The notes: generated by a model not told the origin, from the letters alone. A stretch of DNA of 64,000 nt from Pratylenchus scribneri (GCA_030063045.1 JAQSEB010000151.1:230630-294629); one strand, 5' to 3'. Positions 38,471 to 46,933 are shown, counted from the stretch's first letter. Made by a program: numbers and translations.

Positions 38471-38926
38471 ATGACGCATGTTTTCATTGATCCAGACAAT
38501 TTGAACTGGTTAGGAATGGTGGCTGCCCAAGAGGGTCGAGGTCCCGCCCTCGCCTCTCAACAGCAACGATATTTTCAGGGTATCCGTTATCAAAGGGGTA
38601 CTGGGGTATTGGGAGCAATTGGACGATTCCTGATGCCCATTGCCAAAAATATTGCCTCAGCTGTGGGAGAAGAGGGATTGGCTGCCGGCACAAAAGCTCT
38701 GAGCGACATTACACAAGGCAAAAACGTAAAGGAAGCACTGATGGAACACTCCAAACAGGGATTGGCCAACATTGCAGGTAAACTCCAACAATGTGGCAAA
38801 GGTGCTGCGCGGAAAAGAGGCCGCCCTAAAGGATCGACAACAAAGAAAAAAACGGTAACACTAGTGGCACCAAAAAGTCAAGCCAAAAGACGGCGGCGAT
38901 TAGATCAATTGACCCCATATTTTTGA
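38471..38926 (+). CDS. Basic Polinton virion protein (YQRG type, pVI/core-like)
   Basis: 151 residues with three regions: a short N terminus ending at YFQGIRYQRGTG (about 34-45), an amphipathic Gly/Ala-rich helix (VLGAIGRFLMPIAKNIASAV) followed by an ALSDITQGKNVKEAL segment, and a lysine/arginine-rich tail with AARKRGRPKG and KRRRRLDQ. The YxGxxYQRGxG start plus LPxxKxx helix is a recurring Maverick pattern; the amphipathic helix recalls adenoviral protein VI and the basic tail a DNA-condensing core protein. Function is inferred. It starts 19 bp after the penton-like ORF and ends 22 bp before the next TATA box. Confidence 0.75.
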   Translation: MTHVFIDPDNLNWLGMVAAQEGRGPALASQQQRYFQGIRYQRGTGVLGAIGRFLMPIAKNIASAVGEEGLAAGTKALSDITQGKNVKEALMEHSKQGLANIAGKLQQCGKGAARKRGRPKGSTTKKKTVTLVAPKSQAKRRRRLDQLTPYF

Positions 38927-38948
38927 TCCGCCCACACACCCAGCCCCA

Positions 38949-38961
38949 TGTCTATATAAAG
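38949..38961 (+). promoter_or_regulatory. TATA promoter TGTCTATATAAAG before the capsid gene
   Basis: Second exact GTCTATATAAA copy, 51 bp before the major capsid start. It lies in a short non-coding gap between the basic protein and the capsid gene, so it likely drives capsid and protease. Confidence 0.65.
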
Positions 38962-39011
38962 GATAAAAATTTTGAATTTACTGTAAGAAAATAGTATCAT
39001 TTTTTTCAAAA

Positions 39012-39782
39012 ATGACTACACTTAAAAAAATTGATTCGGAGAGCAGTGCTGGTGTGGATGTTGGTTTGATAAATTTTTTCGAGCTTCCCGCAACAAATGT
39101 GGCCGTAAACCGAACCACAATTAGGCAACTCCTCCCAATTGCGGCACTCTCCCAAGAGGGACCATACACTTTCCGAATGTTTGCCGATAATCAATTCATC
39201 GATTTGGGTCGAACTTATCTCTATTTGGGTTTGTCTCTTCAAAAAAAGTCTGCCGGTAATTGGATTAGCATTTCGGATACGGTGGAGGATGATAAACATG
39301 CCGGAGTGATCAATAATTTGGGCCATAGTTTTGTGAAATCACTAAAGTTGAGCATCAATGGGATTGAATGTTTCGATTCCGGTCCGCTCTATGCTTACCG
39401 CGCGTACATTCTACAAGAGTTGGGCCTATCGCATGAGGTGCGCAATGGTTTGTATGAGGCAAATTGCTATGCCCTAGATGATTCACCACAAAACCATTTT
39501 AATGGTTCAGGATTTCGGAAACGGACGAAACGATTCTCGAATGGACAATTGTGCGAAACCATGGTCAAACTCAATTTTGATTTGGCCAAACAGAATAAGC
39601 TGATGCTAAACAATGCGGATTTGATTTTCACAATCCATCGAAATTCTGATGATTTCCTCCTACTCACACCCGAATATGTGATAAAGGGAGTAGCTCCAGC
39701 TGCAGATACAACCCACCAAAACGCACAAGAATACAGGATAAAGGTGCATGATGTTCAGCTATTTTGGCCTGTATGGATTTGA
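39012..39782 (+). CDS. MCP: Major capsid protein, N-terminal part (frame broken at ~39760-39780)
   Basis: Double-jelly-roll hexon-like capsid protein of Polintons, the main shell building block. This frame covers the first jelly roll: an N-terminal strand region with INFFELPATNVAV, FRMFADNQFIDLGRTYLYLG, the SLKLSINGIECF strands and a YAYRAYILQEL segment that I recognise from Maverick capsid proteins, ending with YRIKVHDVQLF. At that point the frame meets TGA (39780-39782) while the homology continues at once in the next frame (ending 40387). Either a one-base indel has inactivated the gene or the two parts are joined by ribosomal frameshifting; I see no good slippery heptamer. The rest of the gene is well preserved, so the break is recent or an artefact. 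Confidence 0.9.
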   Translation: MTTLKKIDSESSAGVDVGLINFFELPATNVAVNRTTIRQLLPIAALSQEGPYTFRMFADNQFIDLGRTYLYLGLSLQKKSAGNWISISDTVEDDKHAGVINNLGHSFVKSLKLSINGIECFDSGPLYAYRAYILQELGLSHEVRNGLYEANCYALDDSPQNHFNGSGFRKRTKRFSNGQLCETMVKLNFDLAKQNKLMLNNADLIFTIHRNSDDFLLLTPEYVIKGVAPAADTTHQNAQEYRIKVHDVQLFWPVWI

Positions 39783-40387
39783 CCCAATCACTGCAAAATG
39801 CAATTGCAAAACAGCTGGAAAGCACACCGGCTAAATTTCCAATGCGCCGCATTGAGTGCCGAAATGTATACCTCGATAAAGGTCGTATCGATTTGGCTCA
39901 TAACATTTTTGTGAACATACTCCCCCGTCGTCTGATCATTGCCTTCACTGCAGCGGATGCCTTTTCAGGCACCAAAAAGAAATCACCTTTCGAATTTGTG
40001 CCCGCAAATTTGCGCACTCTGAGTGTAGAGGCAAATGGAAACACCTACCCATCGACCCCATATGCTTTGGATTTTGGCAACAATCGTTATCTGCGCACAT
40101 TTGTGGACATGTATGCAGGCTTGGGAATGGACGAAGGCGATCGGACAATGTCCATTAATTTGCAACGATTTTTGAACGGATGGTGCTTCTATGTGATCCC
40201 GATGCAAAGCACACTTGAGGACTATGGCCAAAATTTTGAGATCATTCGCAACGGGACCACATGCATAAAGCTTCACTTTAATGAGCCTATAAATGATTCG
40301 ATGGAAATGCTGGTAATTGGAGAGTTTGATTCCATTCTCTCAATCGATTCGGCACGTGTATTGAGCTCAGATAATAGCGTAGTCTAA
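39752..40387 (+). CDS. MCP: Major capsid protein, C-terminal part (second frame)
   Basis: Continues the double-jelly-roll protein in a frame shifted by one base. The frame is open from 39752 (a TGA sits at 39749). Typical second-domain features are SLQNAIAKQLESTPAKFPMR, the IECRNVYLDKG strand, NIFVNILPRRLIIAF, a DAFSGTKKKSPFEF loop and NLRTLSVEANG. The order and spacing fit Maverick capsids up to the C terminus, where a FNEPINDSMEMLVIGEFDS strand closes the fold. There is no ATG at the junction that would suggest an independent gene (first in-frame ATG at 39773). The protease gene starts 16 bp after its stop. Confidence 0.88.
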   Translation, partial: CSAILACMDLTQSLQNAIAKQLESTPAKFPMRRIECRNVYLDKGRIDLAHNIFVNILPRRLIIAFTAADAFSGTKKKSPFEFVPANLRTLSVEANGNTYPSTPYALDFGNNRYLRTFVDMYAGLGMDEGDRTMSINLQRFLNGWCFYVIPMQSTLEDYGQNFEIIRNGTTCIKLHFNEPINDSMEMLVIGEFDSILSIDSARVLSSDNSVV

Positions 40388-40403
40388 AAGCAACAAAACA
40401 AAA

Positions 40404-40895
40404 ATGGTTGTTCTACTAGAGGGTATGAACGGAAGACAGCTGGAACGAATTTTACGTGCAAACAAGCACACACAAAAATGTTTTTTAGGAGTTTATGCTG
40501 CGGACAATTTGCCCCACTCTAAAAAATATCCCCACTGTTTTGTAGCAAATACCGATCCCCACTATCGGAAAGGCAAACATTGGATTTCCATTTGGGTAGC
40601 AAGCCCTCATAGCGCCGAATATTTTTGCTCTCTGGGTGAACCACCAAATTCAAATTTTCAACAATATTTGAGCGCATTCAAATCGGTAAAAGTAAATAAT
40701 AGACAAATTCAAGCAAATTTGGAAGACACATGCGGTCATTATTGCATTTATTTTTTGACATGTCGTGCCCAGGGCCAAACATTCCCTCAAATTATGCAAA
40801 TCCTTTGGCGTACGCGTGCCATGTCGGATATGCTGGTAAAATTTTTTGTTCACCATTTGAATGTTTCCTCATCAACACCAAACCTGTCTATATAA
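40404..40895 (+). CDS. PRO: Adenain-like capsid maturation cysteine protease
   Basis: Would cleave capsid precursor proteins during virion maturation (adenovirus protease/Ulp1 fold). In the 163-residue protein the family motifs are in order: H59 in GKHWISIW, the AEYFCSLGEPP segment (71-81), Q103 and C110 in the block DTCGHYC. The Q-to-C spacing of seven equals that of the adenovirus enzyme. One oddity: the position after AEYF that usually carries the catalytic Asp/Glu is C75 here, so the acid of the triad appears missing. Length is slightly short but normal for Polintons. The end overlaps the next promoter-like motif (40885). Likely cotranscribed with the capsid gene, 16 bp upstream. Confidence 0.88.
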   Translation: MVVLLEGMNGRQLERILRANKHTQKCFLGVYAADNLPHSKKYPHCFVANTDPHYRKGKHWISIWVASPHSAEYFCSLGEPPNSNFQQYLSAFKSVKVNNRQIQANLEDTCGHYCIYFLTCRAQGQTFPQIMQILWRTRAMSDMLVKFFVHHLNVSSSTPNLSI

Positions 40896-40898
40896 AAG
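40885..40898 (+). promoter_or_regulatory. TATA promoter TGTCTATATAAAAG before the membrane-protein gene
   Basis: Third exact GTCTATATAAA copy. It overlaps the last codons of the protease and lies 38 bp before the ATG at 40936, which supports that start rather than the in-frame ATG at 40861 inside the protease gene. Confidence 0.6.
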
Positions 40899-40935
40899 AT
40901 CAAAAAAAAAATTTTCAAAAATAAAAATCACAAAA

Positions 40936-41901
40936 ATGATGAACACAAATATTGTTATTATTATTATAATCATTGCATTATTATTTTTCGCCATCACACC
41001 TTTATTTGCATTCATAATTGGCCATAGAGCGTATAGATTGCTCGAGGGCCAAACAATTATGGATCAAAACAATAGTTTTGATCAGCGCTATTTGATCCAT
41101 TCTAAGAGGAATAGACCCTTTGTGTTTCCATACAATAATAGAGCTGTTTGTATTTTGGATACTCAAAATGGCAATGGCCATATTCAAATCCATTTGGAAT
41201 CTGCCTATACATTCCATGCATCTGCCCCAAGAATATTGGAACATAAACCGGGTTCTTCGAGCAAATTTCATGCCTGTTTTGAGCATGACCACCATTCATT
41301 TCTAATCTATCAAAATGGTGAGAACAATAATGAAACCCATATGATCAGAAGCGGAAATGAAAAGGTGTTCAAATTTTTTGACGAATATGTGCGATTCATA
41401 TTTGATCATCTACAATCCCGATTAAACATTCAAATTGATGATCAATGGTTGTATAGAATAAATCTCGATGCACTCATTTCCAATTTTTGGTCTCCCTCCA
41501 TACAATGGGGTAGTAAAAATGCCCGTTTACTCTTGGAACCCGTTACGCGATTGCCCGAAAATCAAGACGGAATGATTGTGAACGGAATGCTCTATTGGAT
41601 CCATGGGGATACAATTTACACAAGACATTTGCAATTGGAACAAGAGAGGCTGTTCGTATCAAAAATTGGGGCCAACAAATTTGGATTCATTCCATTTCCT
41701 CTTTCCACCATTGATGATCCTATTTTGATAGCATCCTCTTCCACTAATATACCCCACAATGCCAGTTTACATAATTGTATTGCCGTATATTTGGCCATCA
41801 TAAAGGCATGCATAATTGCCCTTTTGGTTTGGTTGTATCGTAAACCAATTCGGGAAAGTATTCGAAAAAAATTTAAAAAATCCTCTACATCTTCTATCGT
41901 C

Positions 41902-41960
<59 letters not shown>

Positions 41961-42081
41961 TTCCGATGATGCGGGACAATTTGAGCTCTCTGGGGGCATT
42001 TATCCAACAGCACCTCTCTTTTTGGAAAATTTCCAAAAAATGAATAATGACAATAAAAATTTGAGAGATTTAGAGAAATAG
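40936..42081 (+). CDS. Two-helix membrane glycoprotein candidate of the Polinton
   Basis: 381 residues, no recognised family. Residues about 5-28 form a very hydrophobic helix (six isoleucines in a row, then ALLFFAITPLFAFIIG) that is a signal peptide or signal anchor. Residues about 30-278 form a probable outside domain with several N-x-S/T sites (QNNS, NNET, PHNAS) and few cysteines. Residues about 281-301 (CIAVYLAIIKACIIALLVWLY) are a second membrane helix, followed by a basic stop-transfer stretch RKPIRESIRKKFKK. A run of about 19 asparagines lies in the tail, coded by an AAT microsatellite. Position at the end of the capsid block suggests an envelope or entry/egress protein, but this is inference from topology only. 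The start follows its own TATA box. Confidence 0.65.
41902..41958 (+). repeat. AAT microsatellite coding poly-asparagine
   Basis: About 19 perfect AAT triplets in frame inside the cytoplasmic tail of the membrane protein. A likely site of length polymorphism. Confidence 0.95.
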
Positions 42082-42225
42082 AGTATTGGATATATTGTCA
42101 TTTTAGAGTATTGAATAAGTGTGAATTATCCACAACTTTTTTGGCAAATTTCCAAAAATTGAATAATGACTACAAAAATTTGAGAGATTTAGAGAAATAG
42201 AGTAATGGATAAATTGTCATTTTCA
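42018..42225 (+). repeat. Direct duplication of the membrane-protein 3' end
   Basis: About 90 bp around 42018-42106 (aatttccaaaaaatgaataa through attgtcatttt) recurs at about 42139-42225 with few mismatches. The first copy codes the C terminus and stop of the membrane protein; the second is 3' non-coding. A G-run of 13-14 bases follows at 42297-42310. Confidence 0.8.
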
Positions 42226-42322
42226 CTCAGAGAATAAAATGATGGAAAACCAAATTAGGCGAGGGAATGAGAAACGGAGACAAAAGCATTAATAAGGGGG
42301 GGGGGGGTGGGGAATAGTTCAA

Positions 42323-42333
42323 GAGTATAAAAG
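42323..42333 (+). promoter_or_regulatory. TATA box GAGTATAAAAG before the PAZ region
   Basis: Standard TATAAAAG 32 bp before the ATG at 42365. It lacks the GTC prefix of the capsid-block promoters, so it may belong to a different expression class. Confidence 0.5.
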
Positions 42334-42364
42334 CTAAACATTTTAGGTTTCTGAACTCATTTTG

Positions 42365-42745
42365 ATGCTTGGCACCCATTTTTTCCATCAACATTTAACT
42401 CAAGAGCAATTTTTCCGAAACTTTTCCACAAATCCAGAGGCCCAACTTCCAATTCCCATCCATCTTTGTGCACATCCAATCCCCACTTATTTGCGGCATA
42501 TAAAAGAGTGTGAGATCATCGATTTTGTACGACCCTACGGTGATCACATAGATTCACTCATTTGCATCTGCGTGCCAACAATCATCGATCCACCCGTCTA
42601 TTCGCTCAATCCATTGGAACTTTTTGAGGAAATTCAAAATTGCTGGCACGAATATATTTATTTGCCACTCGATCAAATTCAAATATGCCCATACAACGAG
42701 GATCATCAAATCTGCCAATATCGAAGAAGTCATCGCCTCCAATGA
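42365..42745 (+). CDS. Hypothetical 126-aa ORF overlapping the PAZ gene start
   Basis: I do not recognise it. The frame opens at the first ATG after the TATA box and has balanced composition: an N-terminal THFFHQHLTQEQFF helix, IPIHLCAHPIPTYLRH, then DSLICICVPTIIDPPVYSL. It ends at TGA 42745, 61 bp inside the PAZ frame, in a different frame. Two readings are possible: an independent overlapping protein, or the N-terminal part of the PAZ protein joined by splicing or frameshifting. A phase-compatible GT-AG pair does exist near 42730-42761, but the intron would be only about 32 bp, shorter than the others here. Confidence 0.4.
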   Translation: MLGTHFFHQHLTQEQFFRNFSTNPEAQLPIPIHLCAHPIPTYLRHIKECEIIDFVRPYGDHIDSLICICVPTIIDPPVYSLNPLELFEEIQNCWHEYIYLPLDQIQICPYNEDHQICQYRRSHRLQ

Positions 42746-43383
42746 AACGACAAAGAGCAGCATCATTAATCAAACATCTATGTGAATATAACAAAATTTA
42801 TAAAGATGGAGATGGAAGCAAATTGGCCGAAGCGTTTCGAAAAAATGGCCGAAAAATCCAGGATTATGTTGGCCAATTGGATTTGCGCACCAATCACCTC
42901 CGCCCTGAATGGAAGAATTTTTCAATTCAAGCTGCATTCATCACCCGCAAATCAGCCCATGCTCTAATGGCCTTCAAAGGGGAAATGCGTGTTTCGGTCC
43001 AACAATTCTACTTTTTACGACATCGGCTCCGTCTTCGCTTTCCGCAACTCCCGTGTGTGGCTGTCAAGGGAGGCAATTGCCATGTGTCCTTCTACCCATT
43101 GGAAGTGATCAATGTGATCATACCAGACAAAAATGAACAAGAGGAAGAAGAAGAAGAAAAGGTATAATGATTTTGATTTTAGCATTTTTCATAAATTTTT
43201 CCAAAAATTTAGATGTCAATGTCCACCACTGCCGATGCCACAACTCAAACCGACGACGAAAATGGCTATGATAATGATGATGATGCTGAGGAAGAAGAGG
43301 ACAGTACAGGCTTTGATGAGGGAGAAGAATTTCGACAAGAGGAAGCAAAGATTGTAATCAAAATGGCAATGATGACATTTTAA
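42685..43383 (+). CDS. PAZ-domain protein (Argonaute-type small-RNA 3'-end binding)
   Basis: Stand-alone PAZ domain with an acidic tail. Two exons, 42685-43161 and 43213-43383, intron 51 bp (gtataa...atttag), phase 0, 215 residues. Residues about 27-146 follow Argonaute PAZ domains: KLAEAFRKNGRKIQDYVGQL, an ITRKSAHALMAF strand, then SVQQFYFLRHRLRLRFPQLP and CV...FYPLEVINVI at 104-144, which aligns without gaps to the conserved block of human AGO2 around H316 and the YPHLPC motif. H113 matches AGO2 H316; the Y311 position is F108. No PIWI, MID or N domain accompanies it, so it cannot slice. The C-terminal exon is Asp/Glu-rich. PAZ domains hold the 2-nt 3' end of small RNAs; a free PAZ could sequester host guide RNAs or interfere with Dicer or Argonaute. 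Function is inference; family call is firm. Confidence 0.82.
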
Positions 43384-43660
43384 AACACACAAAAGAATCA
43401 ATATCACTATTGTAAACAACTATTTAAATTGGATAAATTTGATTGGGTTTGTGCCCAATTCGTAAAATTAAAAATCAACAAATGCTTTATGCTTTCTAAA
43501 TGCTAAGGTTAACAATGTTTTTTTCAACAAAAATCATTTCAAAAAATCATTCATTCATCATCATCATTCATTGATGGTGCCGGAATCCATTTACCATCGG
43601 CGCTGATGGATGACAATGCAAATGGACTGCATAGATTTCGCAGCAAAATTTCCTGCAATT
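43384..43660. other. Intergenic gap between convergent PAZ and helicase genes
   Basis: AT-rich, no coding frame. Contains a catcatcattcattcatcatcatc simple repeat (about 43545-43572). Serves as the 3' end of both convergent genes. Confidence 0.6.
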
Positions 43661-45198
43661 TTATTCAAATTTGGGATGGGTGGAATTTTTCAATTCTTCC
43701 CTCTCTACCTCTTGGGCATTTTCAACAAAAATGCGCAAGCCAATCATCCGTCGAAGTCGGCTAAAGGCGGTATAACACATTCCCTCCGCAAAAAGGAAAC
43801 TTTTTGCTGGCATATAGATTCCCAATCGATCCACTGTTTGAGATTGGCCTTTGTGGATGGTTGTGGAGAATGCCAAACGTATTGGAAATTGCATTCTCCG
43901 AATGACTCCATCTTTTATTTGCTGATTCATTGCCTGTCGATAAATTTTGTGTTGCTTTCCATTGAGGTCCTCACAGATTAGTGCATTGCTTTTGTCATTT
44001 GATTTATAGATTAATCGTGTACCATTTGCCAAACCATTTTCAACACTGACATTTTTCAACAGCATGACAATGGCCCCACTTTTCAGCTAATGTTGAAAAA
44101 ATTGGGTTTTTCTAACCATTTTCAAAAAAAATACGCACCTTCAATCTTTTTGGTGGTATTTTGGACAATTCCTCTTCCGGTGGCGTTTCCATTCCCTTGG
44201 CCAACGTGTCATTGGCTTCAAACCATTCTTCCACCCCATCAATCATGTTCAAAGCAATTTCATTTACATAATTGACCCCTCGATTTGTGGGTGTAATGAT
44301 CAGTCCTTCATTCTCCTTCATTTCCTCTCCAAAGACAAATTTGATCAATTTTTCAATGTTGTTGACAGTGTTTTGCTGCGGAATTTTAACCCACTTCACT
44401 TGTCCAGTGCCAATCTATATGAATTTTTTGCACAAATTTAATTAAAAAAATAATCAAAAAAATTTACATTACGAAGCCATTGATTGAAATCCGGATCGCC
44501 TGATTGGCGCATTTGCTCTTTCAATTCAACATGGTAAAATTGTTTCATGATATTGGCAGAGGCATAGATGCTATTTTTATTTCCTGTTGGAGGCACAAGT
44601 TGCATTCTATCGCCACCAAGGAGTACTGATTTGCCACCAAATGGTTGATCATTTTCGCAATATTTTCGCAACTTTTGATCAACGCAGTGAAGGACTTTGA
44701 CATCCAGCATGGAAACCTCATCAAAAATTAGGATTTTAGCCTTTTTGATTGCTTCAGATGGGGCTTTGTCGTTGGCATCCGGATTGGTGGCGCAAAAAAT
44801 TGATAAGCCAAATGTGGAATGGACAGTTGAACATTTTTCAATCGTGGTCGCGGCAATCCCAGTGGATGCACAAATCACAGCGCCAATGCCCTATTTTATT
44901 ATTTTTTTTGAAAAATCTGCCCAGAAATGAATACCATAATTTCAGCTGCTTTACAAATCTTCTTGTACAAATGGGTTTTTCCAGTGCCTGCCTCGCCATG
45001 TAGCATCACCAGTAAAGGTTTCGTTTTTTCCTTGTCTTCTTGGCCACCATTTTTTTCTTCCATCAACTTTCCAAACACCAATGAAAAGACACGTAGTTGA
45101 TCGGGATTCAAATCGCCAATCAATGCTTGAACTTCAGCGGGGAATGTCATCGTCGGCTCGACCTCAATCATTGGTGGCTCCAAACATTGGCCCATCAT
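43661..45198 (-). CDS. Pif1/RecD-like SF1B DNA helicase, 4 exons
   Basis: 5'-3' DNA helicase. Exons in transcription order: 45198-44935, 44890-44468, 44414-44139, 44086-43661; introns 44-53 bp, all phase 0, giving 462 residues. Motifs in order: Q-like NPDQ (31-34), Walker A GEAGTGKT (68-75), Ia STGIAAT (98-104), II FDEVSML (D145, E146), III GGDRMQL (180-186), IV LKEQMRQ, then in exon 4 SGAIVMLLKN, V TTIHKGQSQTVDRL and VI YTAFSRLRR. These are the Pif1 family motifs and none is missing. It is more compact than cellular Pif1. In this element, which lacks a visible polymerase B, it is the only replication enzyme. A TTTCAATTTAG acceptor sits 12 nt before the ATG (45212-45211), usable for trans-splicing. 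Confidence 0.88.
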
Positions 45199-45256
45199 TT
45201 TTGATCCAAACTAAATTGAAAATGAAAATTTTCATTCATCATTTGTTATTATTCTT

Positions 45257-45586
45257 TCATTTTGGTTCTTTCATTTCTTCATCCGCCGCTGCGCCCTTCT
45301 TGCCAATTGCTTTGCTGCTCGATGATTCTTGTTGTTGTTGGCCAGCCACTTCATCGGCTTTTGCGGTGGATGGTGATATTCCCAAAAAGCGCATTTTGTA
45401 TGAGAGCGATTTATTTGTTGCACGGCAATTGGGGCAGAGGTGCAATTCCACTTTGCATCCTTCCTGTTCACCCAGGTCCACAACTTTACAAAGGTTGCGA
45501 TCTTCGCGGCAAATTGTAAAGGGACCAATAAGGTGATGGAGCTGGATGAGTGTGAAATCCGATTTGGGGTTATTTTTTTCGGCCAT
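45257..45586 (-). CDS. Small cysteine-motif protein upstream of the helicase
   Basis: About 109 residues from the ATG at 45586 (MAEKNNPKSDF); an in-frame ATG at 45667 would give 136. The family is not recognised. It has CREDRNLC and HLCPNCRATNK, a CPxC pair with nearby cysteines that could bind zinc, then a Gln/Ser/Ala-rich end with EEMKEP. Its stop is 58 bp before the helicase start, on the same strand, with a splice-acceptor-like sequence between; this looks like a two-gene operon. Alternatively it is a 5' exon of the helicase, but the only donor available (gtggct) is poor. Confidence 0.5.
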   Translation of the reverse strand: MAEKNNPKSDFTLIQLHHLIGPFTICREDRNLCKVVDLGEQEGCKVELHLCPNCRATNKSLSYKMRFLGISPSTAKADEVAGQQQQESSSSKAIGKKGAAADEEMKEPK

Positions 45587-45667
45587 ATTTATTATAGGTG
45601 AGGTGGTATTGAAAACGTTTGAATTTGGATTATTGCTTGGGGAAAATAAATGAAAAATCGCATACAA

Positions 45668-46326
45668 ATTTGAAATTAATATGGAGAATTTTATAAATGA
45701 TTGCTAATCGGTTTTTTACGAATATGGAAATGATTGGCTCTCGGGCTGGATAATTAATTGACCCCAAAAAATCCAAAATTATTCATATTCCAGAGAAAAA
45801 TGAGAATGTCTATGTGTTGCACACACATTTCTTGATGAAAATTATAGATGATTGTTTTTGATGATCGCGTTCCTTCATTTTTTCCTTGTGTGGATATGTG
45901 AATTTTCTTGTTTTTATATTCCCTTCTATTAATCTAATGGAAAAAAATATTCCACAAATTCACTTTGACTGACTGAGTGCGCAAGGCAATTATTACATTG
46001 GAGCCTGAAATTTGAAGGAATAATTTTATTCCTCCTTTCAATTATGTTAATGGACTAAAATTCCCTTTGAATAAGTGCGTGTGCAAGGCAATTACCGTGT
46101 TGGTCGCACACAACTTTTTACTATGAAAGAATAATAATATAGTATATTTTGTGTGTTCATTTATAGCAAACAAAAATATTTTTGAGCAAAAATACGTATA
46201 TTTGAATTTTGATGGAACCTTTTTCTCCCCCATTTTTAAATCAAATTGGTAGGTTCAAATTGATGAATTTTTTATTAGCCCCCTTCACCAGTACAACAAT
46301 GTGCCCTTTGTCTGTCCCGGGCAGTA
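45668..46326. promoter_or_regulatory. Divergent intergenic region between helicase operon and zinc gene
   Basis: No convincing coding frame. A motif gtgcgcaaggcaattattac at about 45978 returns as gtgtgcaaggcaattaccgt at about 46079, about 100 bp apart, as a paired regulatory site might. Otherwise AT-rich. It must hold promoters for the minus-strand helicase operon and the plus-strand zinc gene. Confidence 0.4.
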
Positions 46327-46749
46327 ATGGCACCAACGAGCTTGGTAACTCCTGCTTTCTATTGTCCTCACAAATTTTGTGAAGCGCACGCTTCGACAAT
46401 CTTTTTGGATGCACATAGAAAGCAGGAGTTTGGTTCGATCGACACTGGAACCCCTCAATCACTCCATTACAAATGCCCAGTGTGCGGATTGCTGTTTATT
46501 GTAAGCACACTAATTTTTTTGAAATATTTCTGGTCAAATTTAGAGCTGGATTTATTGGTCAGAGCCCATACGCATTTACTATGCAAATGTGGAACAGCAG
46601 CAGCAACTCCAAGTCAGTTTAATTAAATAATTCAATGTTTTAATAAATGTTTTTAGCCATCTTCATCATCATCCACAAAACTTACTCCACTCTACACAAT
46701 TGTTGAGGAACAACAAGAACAAAAGAGTGAAGGCAAAATTCAAAAATGA
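46327..46749 (+). CDS. Small putative zinc-binding protein, 3 exons
   Basis: Exons 46327-46500, 46544-46612 and 46657-46749 join in phase 0 to give 111 residues; introns are 43-44 bp with gtaagc and gtcagt donors and TTTAG acceptors. Cysteine pairs FYCPHKFCEAH (13-21) and YKCPVCG (49-53) resemble a zinc ribbon or treble clef. An aromatic segment ISWIYWSEPIRIYY follows, then a Gln/Ser/Glu-rich tail. I do not recognise the family; transcription-factor-like or adaptor roles are possible. An unspliced reading would stop early with an unlikely hydrophobic tail, which favours the spliced form. The antisense frame here is a shadow. Confidence 0.55.
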
Positions 46750-46933
46750 AGACAAAATTGGCCGAATAAATGATATTTTAAAATCTTGTTGAAAAAACAG
46801 AAAAACTTTTTTACCTGATTAATTGAATACAAAAACATTTGATTTTTAGGTTTATTAAAATGCAAAAATAATTTGAAAAAATGCTAGTGAATAAGAATTC
46901 AATCCATGAATTATTATATTTTGTTAGGAAATT

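Noticed and set aside
40861..40935. Upstream in-frame ATG for the membrane protein
   Set aside because: It lies inside the protease gene and before the TATA box; the ATG at 40936 directly precedes the hydrophobic helix.
41616..42043. Poly-Leu and poly-Ile frames across the AAT repeat
   Set aside because: Shadow translations of the microsatellite in other frames.
46241..46462. Minus-strand 73-codon frame
   Set aside because: Exactly antisense to exon 1 of the zinc-binding gene, which has a consistent spliced structure.
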